From Whalleya microplaca (Eukaryota > Ascomycota > Sordariomycetes > Xylariales > Xylariaceae): a stretch of DNA of 64,000 nucleotides. The stretch is taken from assembly GCA_022497155.1 (NCBI GenBank), contig MU385778.1, positions 62,001 through 126,000 of the forward strand, written 5' to 3'. Positions within the stretch are counted from its first letter, which is position 1; every line of letters starts with the position of its first letter. The notes beneath the pieces were generated by a model, which was not told the DNA's origin, made no database searches, and saw only the letters and a program-made list of their open reading frames with translations. This document shows positions 35,394 through 46,856 of the stretch, one piece after another. The position numbers were made by a program, and so were the translations under genes.

Positions 35394-36846
35394 GCTTCAC
35401 CAGAAGTCGTAGGCCAATCTCGGAGGCCAATCCTGGGTCAAGAGACTGGGTTGAACGGGCCATGTGGCATTTTGTTGTTTCCTTTGTTTATCTCACCACA
35501 CTATATCAACAGTTGTAAAGGGAGGTGGTTTGCTCCGCCGGCCGAAACCTCAGCACCGAAGAGTGGAGGGGCCCCGGAAAGGTCAAGAAAAAAAAAAAGA
35601 CATGAGTAATCCGGGGTTATCTCCACGAGGTTAAAGTGAGGATTCGGAGGGAGCGTCGAGCGAATACCCCACATCATCGGAAATTCATCACACGGATGGA
35701 GAATTGAGGATTTCATGAAGAGCAACGAGTGCTTATGTCTCTAAGTAGTAGGACCAAGACACTCATTTCTTCTATATGAATGAAAATGAATCATTTGAAA
35801 CTTTTTTGCGACTTACCTTGGTGATATTTGACACTCGGTTTTGTAGCTAACAGCAGCTACATAACGACGATAGAGCTTGAGATGAAGACACGAGACACGA
35901 GACATGAGACATGAGAAATAGACAGAAGCAACGACAGGAAATAGCGTCTTCGAAAAGGCGAACCTACCATAGCGCACTTGCGGAGCCACAGGGTCGAAAA
36001 AATCTGTTTTAAAAAATCTGTTTTAAGTCGTGATGTGGACTGGGTCTGCATGTGAAGAAGGTCTATAAAATCTTCTTGTAGATAGATACAAACGGAACAA
36101 CATGTCTGAGCAAATACGTACAGTAAACACGGAGTGCAACACTAATAATATGTAGCCTCTCTAATATTCAAGTCACATACTGAGGTCGTCTAATAATCAA
36201 CGCAAGGTAAAGAGAAGAAGAAAAAATTCAAGTCAGCGAGAGAAAAAGAGAAAAAGGGCCCGACCTCCTTTGGAGAGAGGTGAGGGACCTTCAGGTTCTT
36301 CCATGTCGATCGAGGGCAAGGCGGGGCGGGCGTGCTGAGAGGTGCTGAAAGGTAAAGAAAGTACAGACGTCACTGGTGGTCGAGGGAGTTCCAATGTTCC
36401 CCACACGCAAATCAATCGGGCAGCTCCCGTCTTCTTTTTTTGCAGCAGTCCGTCCAGCCAGCACTCATCAGGCACACTCCCACCCTGCCAAAGGTTGATG
36501 TGTATTGTCAGTTTGTACGAGGTGTTGTTGATGTTTGTTGGGTGTCAATTCACCAACCCACCAACCCACCTGCTCCTCGCCCACCCAAGCTTAGTACTAC
36601 TAATAAGTAGGCATCGCAGCCTTGTAAACAACCCCTTGACCGCTGACCGCGACAATTTCGCTGCTGCCCGCGTTGTCAATCCCCTCCAGCCAGCCCACGC
36701 AGCCGACAGCTCAGTCTAATATAATAAATAAATTGGAAGACTCGGCCCTCTCTTTTTCATTTACCTACCCTTCCACGCAAGCCACAAGACAAGGGCGAAC
36801 AGCTAGCCAGCCAGCCAGCCAGCTAGGTGTCATACAAACTGCGAAA
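35394..36846. other. Spacer, 1.45 kb
   Basis: 3' flank of the zinc-finger gene and 5' flank of the membrane-protein gene. It includes GACACGAGACATGAGACATG-type short direct repeats near 35885-35912 and an exact CAGC-type run (CCAGCCAGCCAGCCAGC) near 36806-36823 in the leader. No gene is supported. Confidence 0.5.
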
Positions 36847-38080
36847 ATGCGGACAAGGAAACAGACCCGCGCGGAATCGGAGCATGTCAACTCGACGCCC
36901 GCCACGCCTCCCCGACCTACCACGCCTCCGAATGCCGTAGCGAACATCAATAAGATCGAAGAGCCCATCGCCGCCTTGGCCGCCGCGGCGTCGAGTCCCG
37001 AGGCGCCGTCGGCGAAGATCCCGAAGGCGCTGCACTTCCCGCTCGTGCTGCTCCTGAGCCTCGCGATGTCGCAGCTGGGGTACTCGATGACGTGGCCGTG
37101 GACGAAGGGGGAGCTGACGGCGCATGTGCGGCTGCTGAGCGTCTGGGCCGATGTGCTGCTGGTTACGGGGTGGCGGATGTGAGTGCCTACCTACCTATAT
37201 AGCCCTGCGATGGTGCAGAGATAGGGTGTGCGTGAGACGAATTGATGCTGACGGGAGGTGGAAAATGCAGATTCGAATTGGGCCTTGGATGGTACGGCAA
37301 CTACGATGGTTATGATCTGACGGCATTGAATCTGCTGTCGCATGGCCCACCGGTTAGTAGCAATCTCGCGCGAGGCGGAGACAGACTGTACCCAAGCACG
37401 CAGACTAACGAACCCGACAGCTCTACCTCCTCTACGCCTTCTACGGCACCCCCGCCAGCGCGCTCCTCCTCACCCTCGCCGTCGAGACGATCGCGACGTA
37501 CGTGCCCTTCCGCCTGCTACGCCCCCTCTCCACCGCGCACGCGAGCCCGAGCACGGCGCCGAACGCCGAGATCGTCACGGACCGCCCCATCGCGCTGCTG
37601 ACGACGCTGCTCGCGGGCGCCATCTACAGCGTGACCCTCTCCTTCGCGTACGCGACCTACCTGCCCCGCTTCCTCGTCGTCTACTTCGCCGGCCTGCCCA
37701 GCGTCGCCTCCGCCCACGACACCACCTTCGTCGCGCTGCTGCCCATGACGCTGGTCCTCGGGCTCGCCGCGCACACGTTTATCTTCACGCCCGCGGAGGC
37801 GAGCCCGAATACCCCGGATGATGAGAAGGAGGAGTTCGACCCCGTGGAGGCGAGCCTGGCGGAGACCGTTAGGTGGAATGTCTGGGGCTGGAGCGCACAG
37901 ACCAGGGTCGTGGTGCAGAGGACCGCGCTGTTGATGGGGATCACGGGCGTCAATACGTTTTTGCAGACGAGTCTTACCATTCGGGGCGTTGAGCCCGCGG
38001 GCGCGGCGGCTTGGAGCAGTGTTTGGGTTCTTGCGGCTGCGGTTACGGGGTTGGCGCTGGGTGCGGTGGGGAGTGGGTAG
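36847..38080 (+). CDS. Fungal polytopic membrane protein, function unknown
   Basis: Three exons (36847-37178, 37271-37352, about 37418-38080) give 358 aa. Residues 1-60 are polar and Pro/Ala-rich (NSTPATPPRPTTPPN). Then come about seven or eight hydrophobic segments, beginning with LHFPLVLLLSLAMSQLGYS (62-80). WYGNYDGYDLTALNLLSHG bridges exons 2 and 3, followed by LYLLYAFYGTPASALLLTLA. Later segments include PIALLTTLLAGAIYSVTLSF and FVALLPMTLVLGLAAHTFIF. A charged loop (NTPDDEKEEFDPVEASLAE) precedes the last membrane part. I recognise the general pattern as a conserved ascomycete membrane protein but cannot give a function. Exons 1 and 3 are very GC-rich at third positions, unlike the flanks. 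Confidence 0.8.
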
Positions 38081-40819
38081 GGGGGGGGTTGGTAGGCAGC
38101 CAAGTTGGTTAGGAGGTAAGTAAGGAGGTATCTAGATCAAGAATGGGGGGGGAGGGGGGAAAGGGGATTCGAGGAAATCGACTGTGAGAGTGAAGAGTGA
38201 AAGAAGAAGAAGAAAATGGAGAGTCCAGTGTATGGCGGTCATCTCAGAGATCCCTCGCACTACGCTGAGGGAACACAGAAATAGGACTGAACCGGATTGG
38301 ACTGGGGACTAGCTATGTTTCATGGAGGCCTGGTTTAGCAGGAGACCTAGCTCGTGAGTTAGCTAGCTCGGCTCCCTCTAAGGTTTACATCACATCAGAT
38401 TCCTTGGGATCAGGGGGGCCGGTCTTGGCGGGTTAGTCCGATGGATGTAGCGAGAGATTTTTTTACATACACACATACGTACCTACTTCTTTGTTCCTTA
38501 ATGGTAATTCACTAGTTGTTTTAAACTGTGGTGGTGGTTGTGGGTGTTGGGTGATCGTGAGTGGTGAGTGGTGAGTGGTGAGTGGTGAGTGGTGAGTGGT
38601 GAGGAAGGTTGATGAGGAAAGTTGAAAGGGCAGGGGAAGGGTTGGAGAGTATTGTGGTGTAACGTAGGTGTTGAGTGTCAGTATACACTTTGAGCGGAGC
38701 GTAACTGTGTTAGTTTGTACGTGCTATAGCCATGCTACTTTTAAACTTCCCCTTGCAAAATGACAGCAGCGACGGCTGGATGGATGTATTCTCACTCGTT
38801 CCCATCTACATACCTACCTACATGATAACTATGCTCCCCGAGGCATATATAGGTAGGTATCGCTTGGAATTTAGGAGCTAGAGCATAGTCCCATCGTAGA
38901 TTGTGTAGAGAATACTTAGTCCCTTGGAAAACCTGTGGTTTTAGTATAGTAAAAGGGGGGGAAGAGAATAAGAGCAAGGTAGATAAGATATGCCACGATA
39001 GGAATGATGGAATCGAAGTGCGTTATCAAGTCGGGAACCAATGGACTTGGTGAGAACGAAGTTGAGTTTCACTTATTCATGAGATACCTTGGAGTATAGG
39101 CATATTTTTGCAGGCTCGAAGTTCTCCGTGTTCGCATCACCGATTAACATAGCAGTACAGAGAACTAATGAACTTCGTTTAACATCCTGACTTCATTTCA
39201 AACTCAGATCTAGAGCTTCATAGCAACCCCAGGCCTGCAATTGGTGCACTTCGACTACGATCAAACGCCTACCTAAGGTAGCTTTGCGTCTCTGGCCTTC
39301 AGTGCTTACCTACCGCAAAGGGTAATGGAGCTAGGAAATGATTGGTTCTAGCTCGTTCGCCTTGTCTGCCCACGTAGACGGAAAGCTCCAGAGCAGTATA
39401 CAATACCAACATGGAGTTCTACGTATTTGACGGATGTGATCGAAAACTAATTGTTGTTATAGAAATCAATAAATTTCTGGCTATGAAAGTATCGTGTCTT
39501 TTTCTTTGCTTTTGTGAACTTAGAAGAGTTTGTGGTAGTTTTTCCTTTTACTTCTACTTCAACCCCTGATCGACCCCCACCCTGTAGCTTACTAAAAGCT
39601 GGTGTAGACTGCAGAGCTCCATTCCTGGACCATTCGCCAGGATCCTGTTGCCTCTGAATGAAGAAACAGTTCGAGTGAACTCAATGTATTGCTTCAAGTA
39701 GCAAGAGGAACAGTGGTTATGAACTAGTGGAAGTTTATGTTGTTATGCTCGCCTCAGTTCTTGCTATGAAAGCCTGTTATGTTCACGGACCTGGCTAATG
39801 ACCAGATGCCAATTTGTGAAAGAGTATATACATACAGTTGTGATATTGGTTAATCCTGTGATATTTCTGTCACCAAGAGACTGTCAAAAATTACTTCTAC
39901 TGAAACTACTAATAAAGCAGCATTGTTTAAGAGATAGCATTGAGTGCCCTGACTTATATTGCCAATACCTATAGACCGCTCGTGACTAGCTATAGAGACG
40001 GCCTTAGGTAAGACAGACAAGCTCTTCAACAAGAAATAGAATAGAGCTGAACAATTATTCACTGATAATAGTTAGCTTCATATGTTCGATAAAGGGGTTA
40101 TCTAAAGAGATCGAATCGTATCGGTATACAATTACCCATTGGACCTCGGAAAGTTGTGTGGCGTTTGATAGGATGGATATAGTACCATGAAACGGTTGGC
40201 CAATGAAGGGTTTTACCTCTCCTATCAAGCCTCCTATTGTATGAGATCCATAAAGCGCCAGTTTTCGATAACGAATTATATAGTGACACATCATGTCGTC
40301 TGAACTACAGTCTAGTGGCTGATCCCTGTGTGACTAAAGGGGCACATTGTGAACACGTAATGGTCATAAAGCACTTGTATCTAAAATTTTGAGAAATCAT
40401 CTCATTTACAGCCAATTGAGTAACACCGGGAGTCATAAAGCGGTGTTCCGAGTGACTCGTTTATACCCACCTGAGGAAGGAGCATTCAATGATGTAGGTA
40501 TTCCATCCCATCTCTGCCTACGGTGGGCAGGCGCCTTTGGCCTTTATCGTCTCATGTCGACGCAAACCTCAACAAAAAATGCCTACCTTAGTTTCCCATA
40601 GTTTCCTTTGCCAAGGAGGACACCTAGGCCTTGAGAACTTGGTAGTCTTTACACGCTTATTTCGGCAGTATCGTTCGCCTCGATCACAATCACCCAATAT
40701 CCATACATCATCACATCAGCTGAGATTCGGCCGATACCTCCAAGAAAGCATACGATAACTGAATTATCTTGTATCTTGTATTCGTATTCTGATATAGCTC
40801 ACTTATACTGGAAGGGACC
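38081..40819. other. Spacer, 2.7 kb
   Basis: No supported gene. The start is G-rich (GGGGGGGG near 38083-38090 and AGGGGGGAAAGGGG near 38150-38165). A 7-bp tandem repeat lies at 38557-38603. The rest is AT-rich and without signal. Short frames near 40055-40300 and 40389-40758 were rejected. Confidence 0.5.
38557..38603. repeat. 7-bp tandem repeat (GTGAGTG)
   Basis: About six and a half perfect copies of GTGAGTG in a row, preceded by GTGGTGGTTGTGGGTGTTGG. It lies in non-coding sequence about 480 bp after the membrane-protein gene. Each unit contains a GTGAGT splice-donor-like word, which has no evident meaning here. Confidence 0.9.
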
Positions 40820-41848
40820 ATGCCGAACGACGATCCGCGAGAAGATCCTCCTCCTCCGTATACTCGGTACGCCGAGGACGCAGAGGTACCACCTGACTAC
40901 GTACCACATGCGGACGATACACGAAGTAGTGCACCAGAGCATGCAGAGACGCCTCAGCCGTTCTCTGTATTTGGAATGGTACCTCAAATCCTTTCCCATA
41001 TTTCGGTTTACCTTGGGGCAGAACACCCACAACCGGGTCCCCAACCCGAAGCTACTAGCGCGCCTGCTGCAGAGGTACAAGCAAAAACATCTGGGAGCAT
41101 CTCCACATACTCTTCCCTGAAGCTAGAGGAGCCAATTATAGTCAATGGCCGTATTGAGGTTTTCGGTAATATGCAAACCAATACTTCCCTGACCTGCAAG
41201 TGAGTCTATCCTTCGCCCTTAGGTGCTTCTAATAGTCTATGGGTCACTTCCCCCTTTTTGTGTCTTTGAGAATATGTGCTAAGACTTATGATAGGGGTAA
41301 CATTGAAGTGTATGGCAGCATGCGGAGCAATGGCCAGACTATTTGCCAGTATGCTAGGACCTGTCTCAGATTACTAAGCTAAACGCTGACGATATTCGTA
41401 AGCAGAAATATGAATGTCTTCGGCAACTTGAAAGTCTTTGGATCCTGTACGGCGATGGGGGAAGTCTCAGTCATGGGCTCTGTTACCATCAATGGCATCC
41501 TGTAAGTATAGGTTTCGAGCCACCCCGGCAGCTGTACAACCAACCCATAAACCATTAGTCCATCCTTCCCTCATTCCATAAGGGCACCTATGGCGTACGG
41601 CTTTGGCTAGTTCAAAACATGACGCCCACCACCGAGTTTCCGAAGCCTTCTATTATCACGTCATTCACTTCACCAGATTTCTGCAATCGTGAATCTCTAT
41701 CAGATTGAGGATAGATACTGACAACAATTTTTCCTATAGCGAGTGTCAGAGCCTTACAGTGTATGGATCCCTATCGACAATGGGATCAGGCTCCCGATGT
41801 GTCGTCCAAGGCAAGGAGACAGTGATGGGTAGTAGAAGAGTTATGTGA
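40820..41848 (+). CDS. Bactofilin-like beta-helix protein with PPxY N-terminus
   Basis: Four exons (40820-41199, 41295-41348, 41406-41501, 41740-41848) give 212 aa; all three introns are in phase 2. Residues 1-100 are Pro/Glu/Ala-rich and disordered. They include two PPxY motifs, PPPY near 11-14 and PPDY near 24-27, the type bound by WW domains. From about residue 103 a Gly-rich repeat begins: IIVNGRIEVFGNMQTN, GNIEVYGSMRSNG, MNVFGNLKVFGSCTAMG, EVSVMGSVTINGILECQ, SLTVYGSLSTMGSGS, ETVMGSRRVM. The regular V-x-G-x-hydrophobic pattern with 17-20-residue spacing is that of a right-handed beta-helix, most like bactofilins (DUF583), bacterial polymer-forming scaffold proteins. Exon 2 encodes a single rung. 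A structural or scaffold role is inference; no family search could be run. Confidence 0.7.
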
Positions 41849-43399
41849 GATATAATGCATATTCACAGATGGTATATTGCTTTTCTTTATCGGTGTCCAG
41901 TTCAATTGTCTTTTCGATTAGCTGGAGGTATTTAATGCCAGGAGAAAGGAGGCATGCGTACTCAACCAAATGCTAAACATTGCATCGGTCGATTCATAGA
42001 TACGTCATATAATATTGCAGAAGCCTGATTTCCCAATGATACTTGTCGTTGATATCTGAGCCTAGCTATTTGTCACATAGCAAAAAGGTATCCTACATCT
42101 TGTAGTGTGTATATTGATGGCGACATGCTTAATTTGTGACACTAGGTGCTCCGGCTATATCACAGTTATTGTGTGTCCAATCGTTATTTAGGTGCTGCCG
42201 CGATTTCTGTTAACGTTTCAAAGTGAAGTAAAACTTGTATTGTTCCAAAGAATCTTCCTGTAGTTAGTGGGAAGATCTCTTTCTCGTACTGAGTTCTCGT
42301 AACCGTTATTTTCCCAAGCATCATATGAAAAGGGGTCTATATTCAATATCTACCAGTATGGTGTAAGTGGCAAAGTTGCCAACCCGGGACATCTATAAGA
42401 TAGCATATTGTCTTCTTTTGAAACCTTTATTCAGAAAATCCACCTCTTGTGTTCTTATATGCCATTGAACTGCACCAGTAATATATGATGCTAGTATATC
42501 ATTCATTTCCGTTATTGATTTCTCACCTCCAAGTTGTCATCAAGTTTCTAAGGTTGACGCATGCACCGTCATATGGGGTTTGTGTCACCCAACCAAAGGG
42601 AATCTACACACCTTCAGTATAGTCATGGGTAATCGTATACTAAAGCTATTATGTAACCTATAGTTCGGCTACCAAAGTGTTGTGGTTGTTGATGTACTTT
42701 ATGAGACATGTGTGATCTCCCAACATAAGGCTGCTTTGGCTTTGTTTTCTCCCCCCTGGTACATGTTTACAGTGGTAAAACCTATGGAATGAGATGGATT
42801 ATGCATGCTACGGAATATACCTGGAGTATTTAAGATCTTAGGTACCTGGCTCTGTGAGGGGGTGCTTCATAGGCATTGTTCTACCACATCCACGTATTGC
42901 TTCCATGGCACCATACTACTTAGAAGAATGCATTATATACTAGTTTGCTAGCTTTGCGATAGCATCACAGTCATAGGTTTGTGGTTTGCTTGATACATAT
43001 GTAGTATCAATGTTCCTGATGGTGGAAGAAGTGGGTACAGAAACATAATACCTATCCGCAAGGAGGCTTTTTAGGGGGCATTATATAGGCAATTATTCAC
43101 CATGTATCCAGTTAAAGTTAACCTTGGGTGATCAGGTGTTAGGTACATGGAACCTTGGGGGAGCAAAATCACCCTCTATCAACCGAGGTTGTGCCGGCAC
43201 TATTACGTTGCTGCCAAGAAACGCCGTTCCTCAGGAAAATGGAACGCGACTGCACCATAATTGAACGTCGCGTAGGCAGACTTTCATCTCACTCTTCATC
43301 AACCATCGATTCCCAAACACACTTTTCCACTGTTAACTTGTCACTATCGATTTCTTGAGGCGCTGAACTCTGCGCATCACTATGGTCATTGTGCACTAA
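41849..43399. other. Spacer, 1.55 kb
   Basis: AT-rich sequence with no supported gene. The last 250 bp before the ING gene are pyrimidine-rich leader. A 67-codon frame at 43155-43358 lies in that leader and has no support beyond length; it could act as an upstream ORF. Confidence 0.5.
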
Positions 43400-46117
43400 A
43401 TGCGACCGACAACAGCAGGATCTGCACAAACAAGAATGGCCACTGCAGCAGCGGCAGCAGAAGCAAACGGCGACAGAGGTGGGGAGCTCGACGGTGGCGT
43501 CTCCCCGAGGCACAAGACGGCCAGCACTTTAACACACGCAATGCAGTCGCTAGATTCTAACAACAATGGCCTTGAGTCTCTCAATATGCGCGCCGACCCC
43601 GATGCTCAGGCCACTGTCACTGACTATCTCGATTTCACCGAATACCTTCCTTCCGACATGGTGCGATCGCTGACCGTCATCGGGAAGCTCGACCAAGCAT
43701 ATGTCGATGCGTCTGCTCATGTGAATGACCTCACTGCCCTGTGGGGGAAGCTGCCCACCTTACCGGCCGACCAACGCCCTGCGCCGGCCACCTTGCGTTC
43801 TGAAATATCTGATAATCTGGGCCGCGCTGTCAGTTCGCGTGTCTTCTCTCACGCCGAAGCTTGTCGCATGCATGAAAATGTCATCAGACACTACAATAGG
43901 GCGAAGACTATCCTCTTGAAGCTTGAAGCCATGCGCGATAATTACCCCACCACTGATGAACAGAAGAGCCCCGTTCAGGTGAAGTCCCCTCAAATGAGCC
44001 GCACACCCAAGATCACCCTTCGCCTTGACAATAACGGTCAGAAGATTCAGAGACCACCGCGAATCACTGTTCCTGGCGAGGTGCTTGCCCCTTATGATAT
44101 CGACTTCAATGCCTACAGCTCATCTAGCGAAGAGAGTTCTGAGGAGGAGATACCTGTGTCTCCCCCGAGACGACCTACCACACCAGCATCTCGTGTCAGA
44201 GTGCTCAAGCTTTCCCGGCCCCCAAAGCCGAAGCCGCCGAAGGCACCGCGACCACCTCGACCGTCAATCAGTAGGTCAGCTGATAACCCCGCGGCTACCA
44301 TTTCTACTAGCACCGCACTGGCACAGCTGAAACCGCCGCCGGAGGACGCAGTTGCTGGCAGCTCCGATGCACCGTGGTTGCAGTTGACACCTTACGAGCT
44401 TGCGAAGCTGAGGAAGCGTATGAAGAAGAACGCGGTGTGGAATCCGAGCGACACCATGATCGCTAGGGAGCTCAAGAACCTTGGTCGTGGCGTAGAAGCA
44501 TACCGAGCTGCCCAAAAGCAAGCTGAAGAAGAAGGAAAACCATTCGACCCATCCCTTCCTGCTCCGGTAGTTGATGCTGAATCTGGAGCCCAGCACCCCC
44601 CTGAGGGTGCAATAAGTGCTGAAGCTTTGACAGCGGACGAGGTACAGTTAAGCAACCGCGGCATGAAGCTCAATGAGGCCAAAAAGCTGAAACGTGAAAC
44701 CTTGGCAAAAATGGCCGCTGAGGAAGCAGAAGAGTCAGCTAGAAGAATGGCTGAAACTGCTAGGATGTTCTTCAACCACGAAGCATCGCCCTCTGTGGCC
44801 GGAAGCGTGCAAGAAAAAGCGCCAGAGAACGGCCAAGGCCAAGGAAAAGCCTCTAGCAAGTCTAAGGCAAGGAAGCGAAAGCGCGATTCAATGTCAGAGA
44901 CCCCGGTTGCAGAAAAGCCCGAGGGGGCCGAGAATCAGCCTGGAAATCCTCAGGCAAGCCAGCCGCCGAGCCAAACTGAGAAGCCGCCGCTTAAGCGCAC
45001 CAAGACCGAGACGCCCGTTCCTCCACCACAACTTACCCCCCGGCCACAGTCTGTGCCGCCTCTGGCTACTGCCGCTTCTGCACCCTCGGCACCTAGCGTG
45101 CCCACGGAGACGCCTGTCCCTGTTCCGCAGTTAGGCAAGGCCACTCAGGTTGCCATTACATCAAAAACGCCGGTGCCTGTTCCGGTACCAGTCTCTTCAG
45201 ACTCCTCCGTAGTGGGCACTAAACCCACCGCGTCTTCATCAGGGACAACCAGTCCCGCGCCTTCTAGCGTCACTACGACGGTTCCTACCAAACCGCCCGC
45301 AGAGACTCCCGTTCCACCCCCTATCAAGACCTCTACTACCCCAATTCCTCCGCCAATTCGAGATTTTCCCAAACGGGAAACCAGGCAGAACTTGCAGAAC
45401 TTGCAGACTTTGCAACCAGCTGCTGCTAACCCTAAACAGTCAAGCTCTCGAAGCAACACTCCCGTAACTACCCCTGCACCTGAACCGCAACCAGTTCCTA
45501 TTCGGCGACCTTCTTCGCGCGGTAAGGCTGCGAGCCAGGAACCTCCCCCAACCCTTGCAGCTGAGCGGCCTCGGCGCGCTAGCACTGCTCGAAATACCCC
45601 CGTCCCTGATATCCGTCAACCTAGCAAACGGACGAAGAGACCTGCTCCGGGCATCGTAACTACGAACTCTGGCGGCACTAGCGCTATAGGAAAGCGCAAG
45701 GCTGCACCACGAAAGAAAGCCCGCGGTGGGAATAACAGGAAGGAGAAGGGAGCAAGTCAGCAGCCCGAACAAGAAGTCGAGGTAGAGGTCGATGATGACG
45801 GCAATGTCATTGACCCCGATGAGCCGAAATACTGTCTCTGCAACAGAGTCAGCTTTGGCACTATGATACAGTGCGATAATGTCGATGTGAGCGCAACAGC
45901 AACTACTGCAACCCCAGCACGTAGTAAGACGAGCACAAGAAGTCAAAAACTAACAGCTCACCGTACACAGAACTGCAAGCAGGAATGGTTCCACCTTGAA
46001 TGTGTAGAACTTACGGAGATACCACCGCGCACGACAAAATGGTATTGCCCCGAGTGTCGCGTAGCATTGAACATAGGAGGTAGAGGTGAAGTGACTTCAC
46101 GAGGCGTCAAGATGTGA
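43400..46117 (+). CDS. ING-family PHD-finger chromatin protein (Pho23/Yng-like)
   Basis: An unusually long ING protein. An N-terminal ING helical region spans about residues 74-175 (YLDFTEYLPSDMVRSLTVIG through NVIRHYNRAKTILLKLEAM). A long Pro/Ser/Lys-rich middle part holds repeated TPVP motifs and basic clusters such as KSKARKRKRD. The C-terminal PHD finger is KYCLCNRVSFGTMIQC, then CKQEWFHLECVELTEIPP and KWYCPEC. ING PHD fingers read trimethylated H3K4 and target acetylase (NuA4/NuA3) or deacetylase (Rpd3L) complexes; which one applies here is not clear. The frame is open throughout, but an intron of 84 nt (45887-45970, donor GTGAGC) or 90 nt (45881-45970) must be removed to rebuild the finger, leaving about 877 aa. 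Both lengths are multiples of three. A second in-frame ATG at 43436 is an alternative start. Confidence 0.88.
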   Translation: MRPTTAGSAQTRMATAAAAAEANGDRGGELDGGVSPRHKTASTLTHAMQSLDSNNNGLESLNMRADPDAQATVTDYLDFTEYLPSDMVRSLTVIGKLDQAYVDASAHVNDLTALWGKLPTLPADQRPAPATLRSEISDNLGRAVSSRVFSHAEACRMHENVIRHYNRAKTILLKLEAMRDNYPTTDEQKSPVQVKSPQMSRTPKITLRLDNNGQKIQRPPRITVPGEVLAPYDIDFNAYSSSSEESSEEEIPVSPPRRPTTPASRVRVLKLSRPPKPKPPKAPRPPRPSISRSADNPAATISTSTALAQLKPPPEDAVAGSSDAPWLQLTPYELAKLRKRMKKNAVWNPSDTMIARELKNLGRGVEAYRAAQKQAEEEGKPFDPSLPAPVVDAESGAQHPPEGAISAEALTADEVQLSNRGMKLNEAKKLKRETLAKMAAEEAEESARRMAETARMFFNHEASPSVAGSVQEKAPENGQGQGKASSKSKARKRKRDSMSETPVAEKPEGAENQPGNPQASQPPSQTEKPPLKRTKTETPVPPPQLTPRPQSVPPLATAASAPSAPSVPTETPVPVPQLGKATQVAITSKTPVPVPVPVSSDSSVVGTKPTASSSGTTSPAPSSVTTTVPTKPPAETPVPPPIKTSTTPIPPPIRDFPKRETRQNLQNLQTLQPAAANPKQSSSRSNTPVTTPAPEPQPVPIRRPSSRGKAASQEPPPTLAAERPRRASTARNTPVPDIRQPSKRTKRPAPGIVTTNSGGTSAIGKRKAAPRKKARGGNNRKEKGASQQPEQEVEVEVDDDGNVIDPDEPKYCLCNRVSFGTMIQCDNVDVSATATTATPARSKTSTRSQKLTAHRTQNCKQEWFHLECVELTEIPPRTTKWYCPECRVALNIGGRGEVTSRGVKM

Positions 46118-46147
46118 GGCATTAAGATGTGAGGCATCAAGATGTGA
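46103..46147 (+). repeat. Three 15-bp repeats over the ING stop codon
   Basis: The last four codons and stop, GGCGTCAAGATGTGA (46103-46117), are followed by GGCATTAAGATGTGA (46118-46132) and GGCATCAAGATGTGA (46133-46147). Each unit keeps the frame and ends in TGA. It is a local tandem duplication that leaves the protein end unchanged but supplies two reserve stops. Confidence 0.9.
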
Positions 46148-46856
46148 TGCTATGAGATAACTACCTACACATATCATGCGCGATTGATTTGGGTGGATGT
46201 CTGTTGAAGATTCTGTGGAGTATTCTTGTAACTATTTACTATGTAGCTTCTATAGCTCGAGCCAAAGGGCCCTGATGGCCACAAGATGGCGTCTGATTAC
46301 AAATGTTTCATCGCCTTTCAAAGATTCCGAAAACCTGTGGTGCTATTATCGTGAATATCTCTTTGTTTAACAGCAAAGCCAATACTAACACAGCTGCTAT
46401 TGAGCATACAAGGTTCTGACTGCACTTGATTTGTCTGGATGTAGTTACATTAATGTTTGGGCTTTTGCATATCTTGTTTCTACCAGGTAAACATCGTTGT
46501 ATTTCAGGACGGTCTTACAGCCGATTTGCTCAGTTAAGTAGTTATCTGACTCCTTGTGTACCCGTCCCCTTACTTGGATAATGCAATAAGGACAGCAATC
46601 TGATTCGTTTCTACCCCGCATTCCGACTGGAGGTTTCCGATGCCAACCGCGGAATATTATATGTATCGTCTCAGGGGAGACGGACAACGGAATACGGAGC
46701 CAGGCGAGGCGCATGTTCTCATCCAACATACCTTAGTCTCTCTCTCTCAAGTCCTACAGGTTGATACACATACATATGTACCTTACCTAAGTCATAACTA
46801 ACAACCCACGGGGGGCGTCCCACTCTGAACAACAATCGACCCTAACTTATTAGACC
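46118..46856. other. Spacer, 0.74 kb
   Basis: 3' flank of the ING gene (starting with the 15-bp repeats) and the leader of the SnoaL-like gene. A minus-strand frame at 46445-46729 was looked at and not supported. Confidence 0.5.

Noticed and set aside
37342..37821. Arg/Pro-rich frame over the membrane-protein gene
   Set aside because: Out-of-frame reading of exon 3; the true frame gives clear membrane segments.
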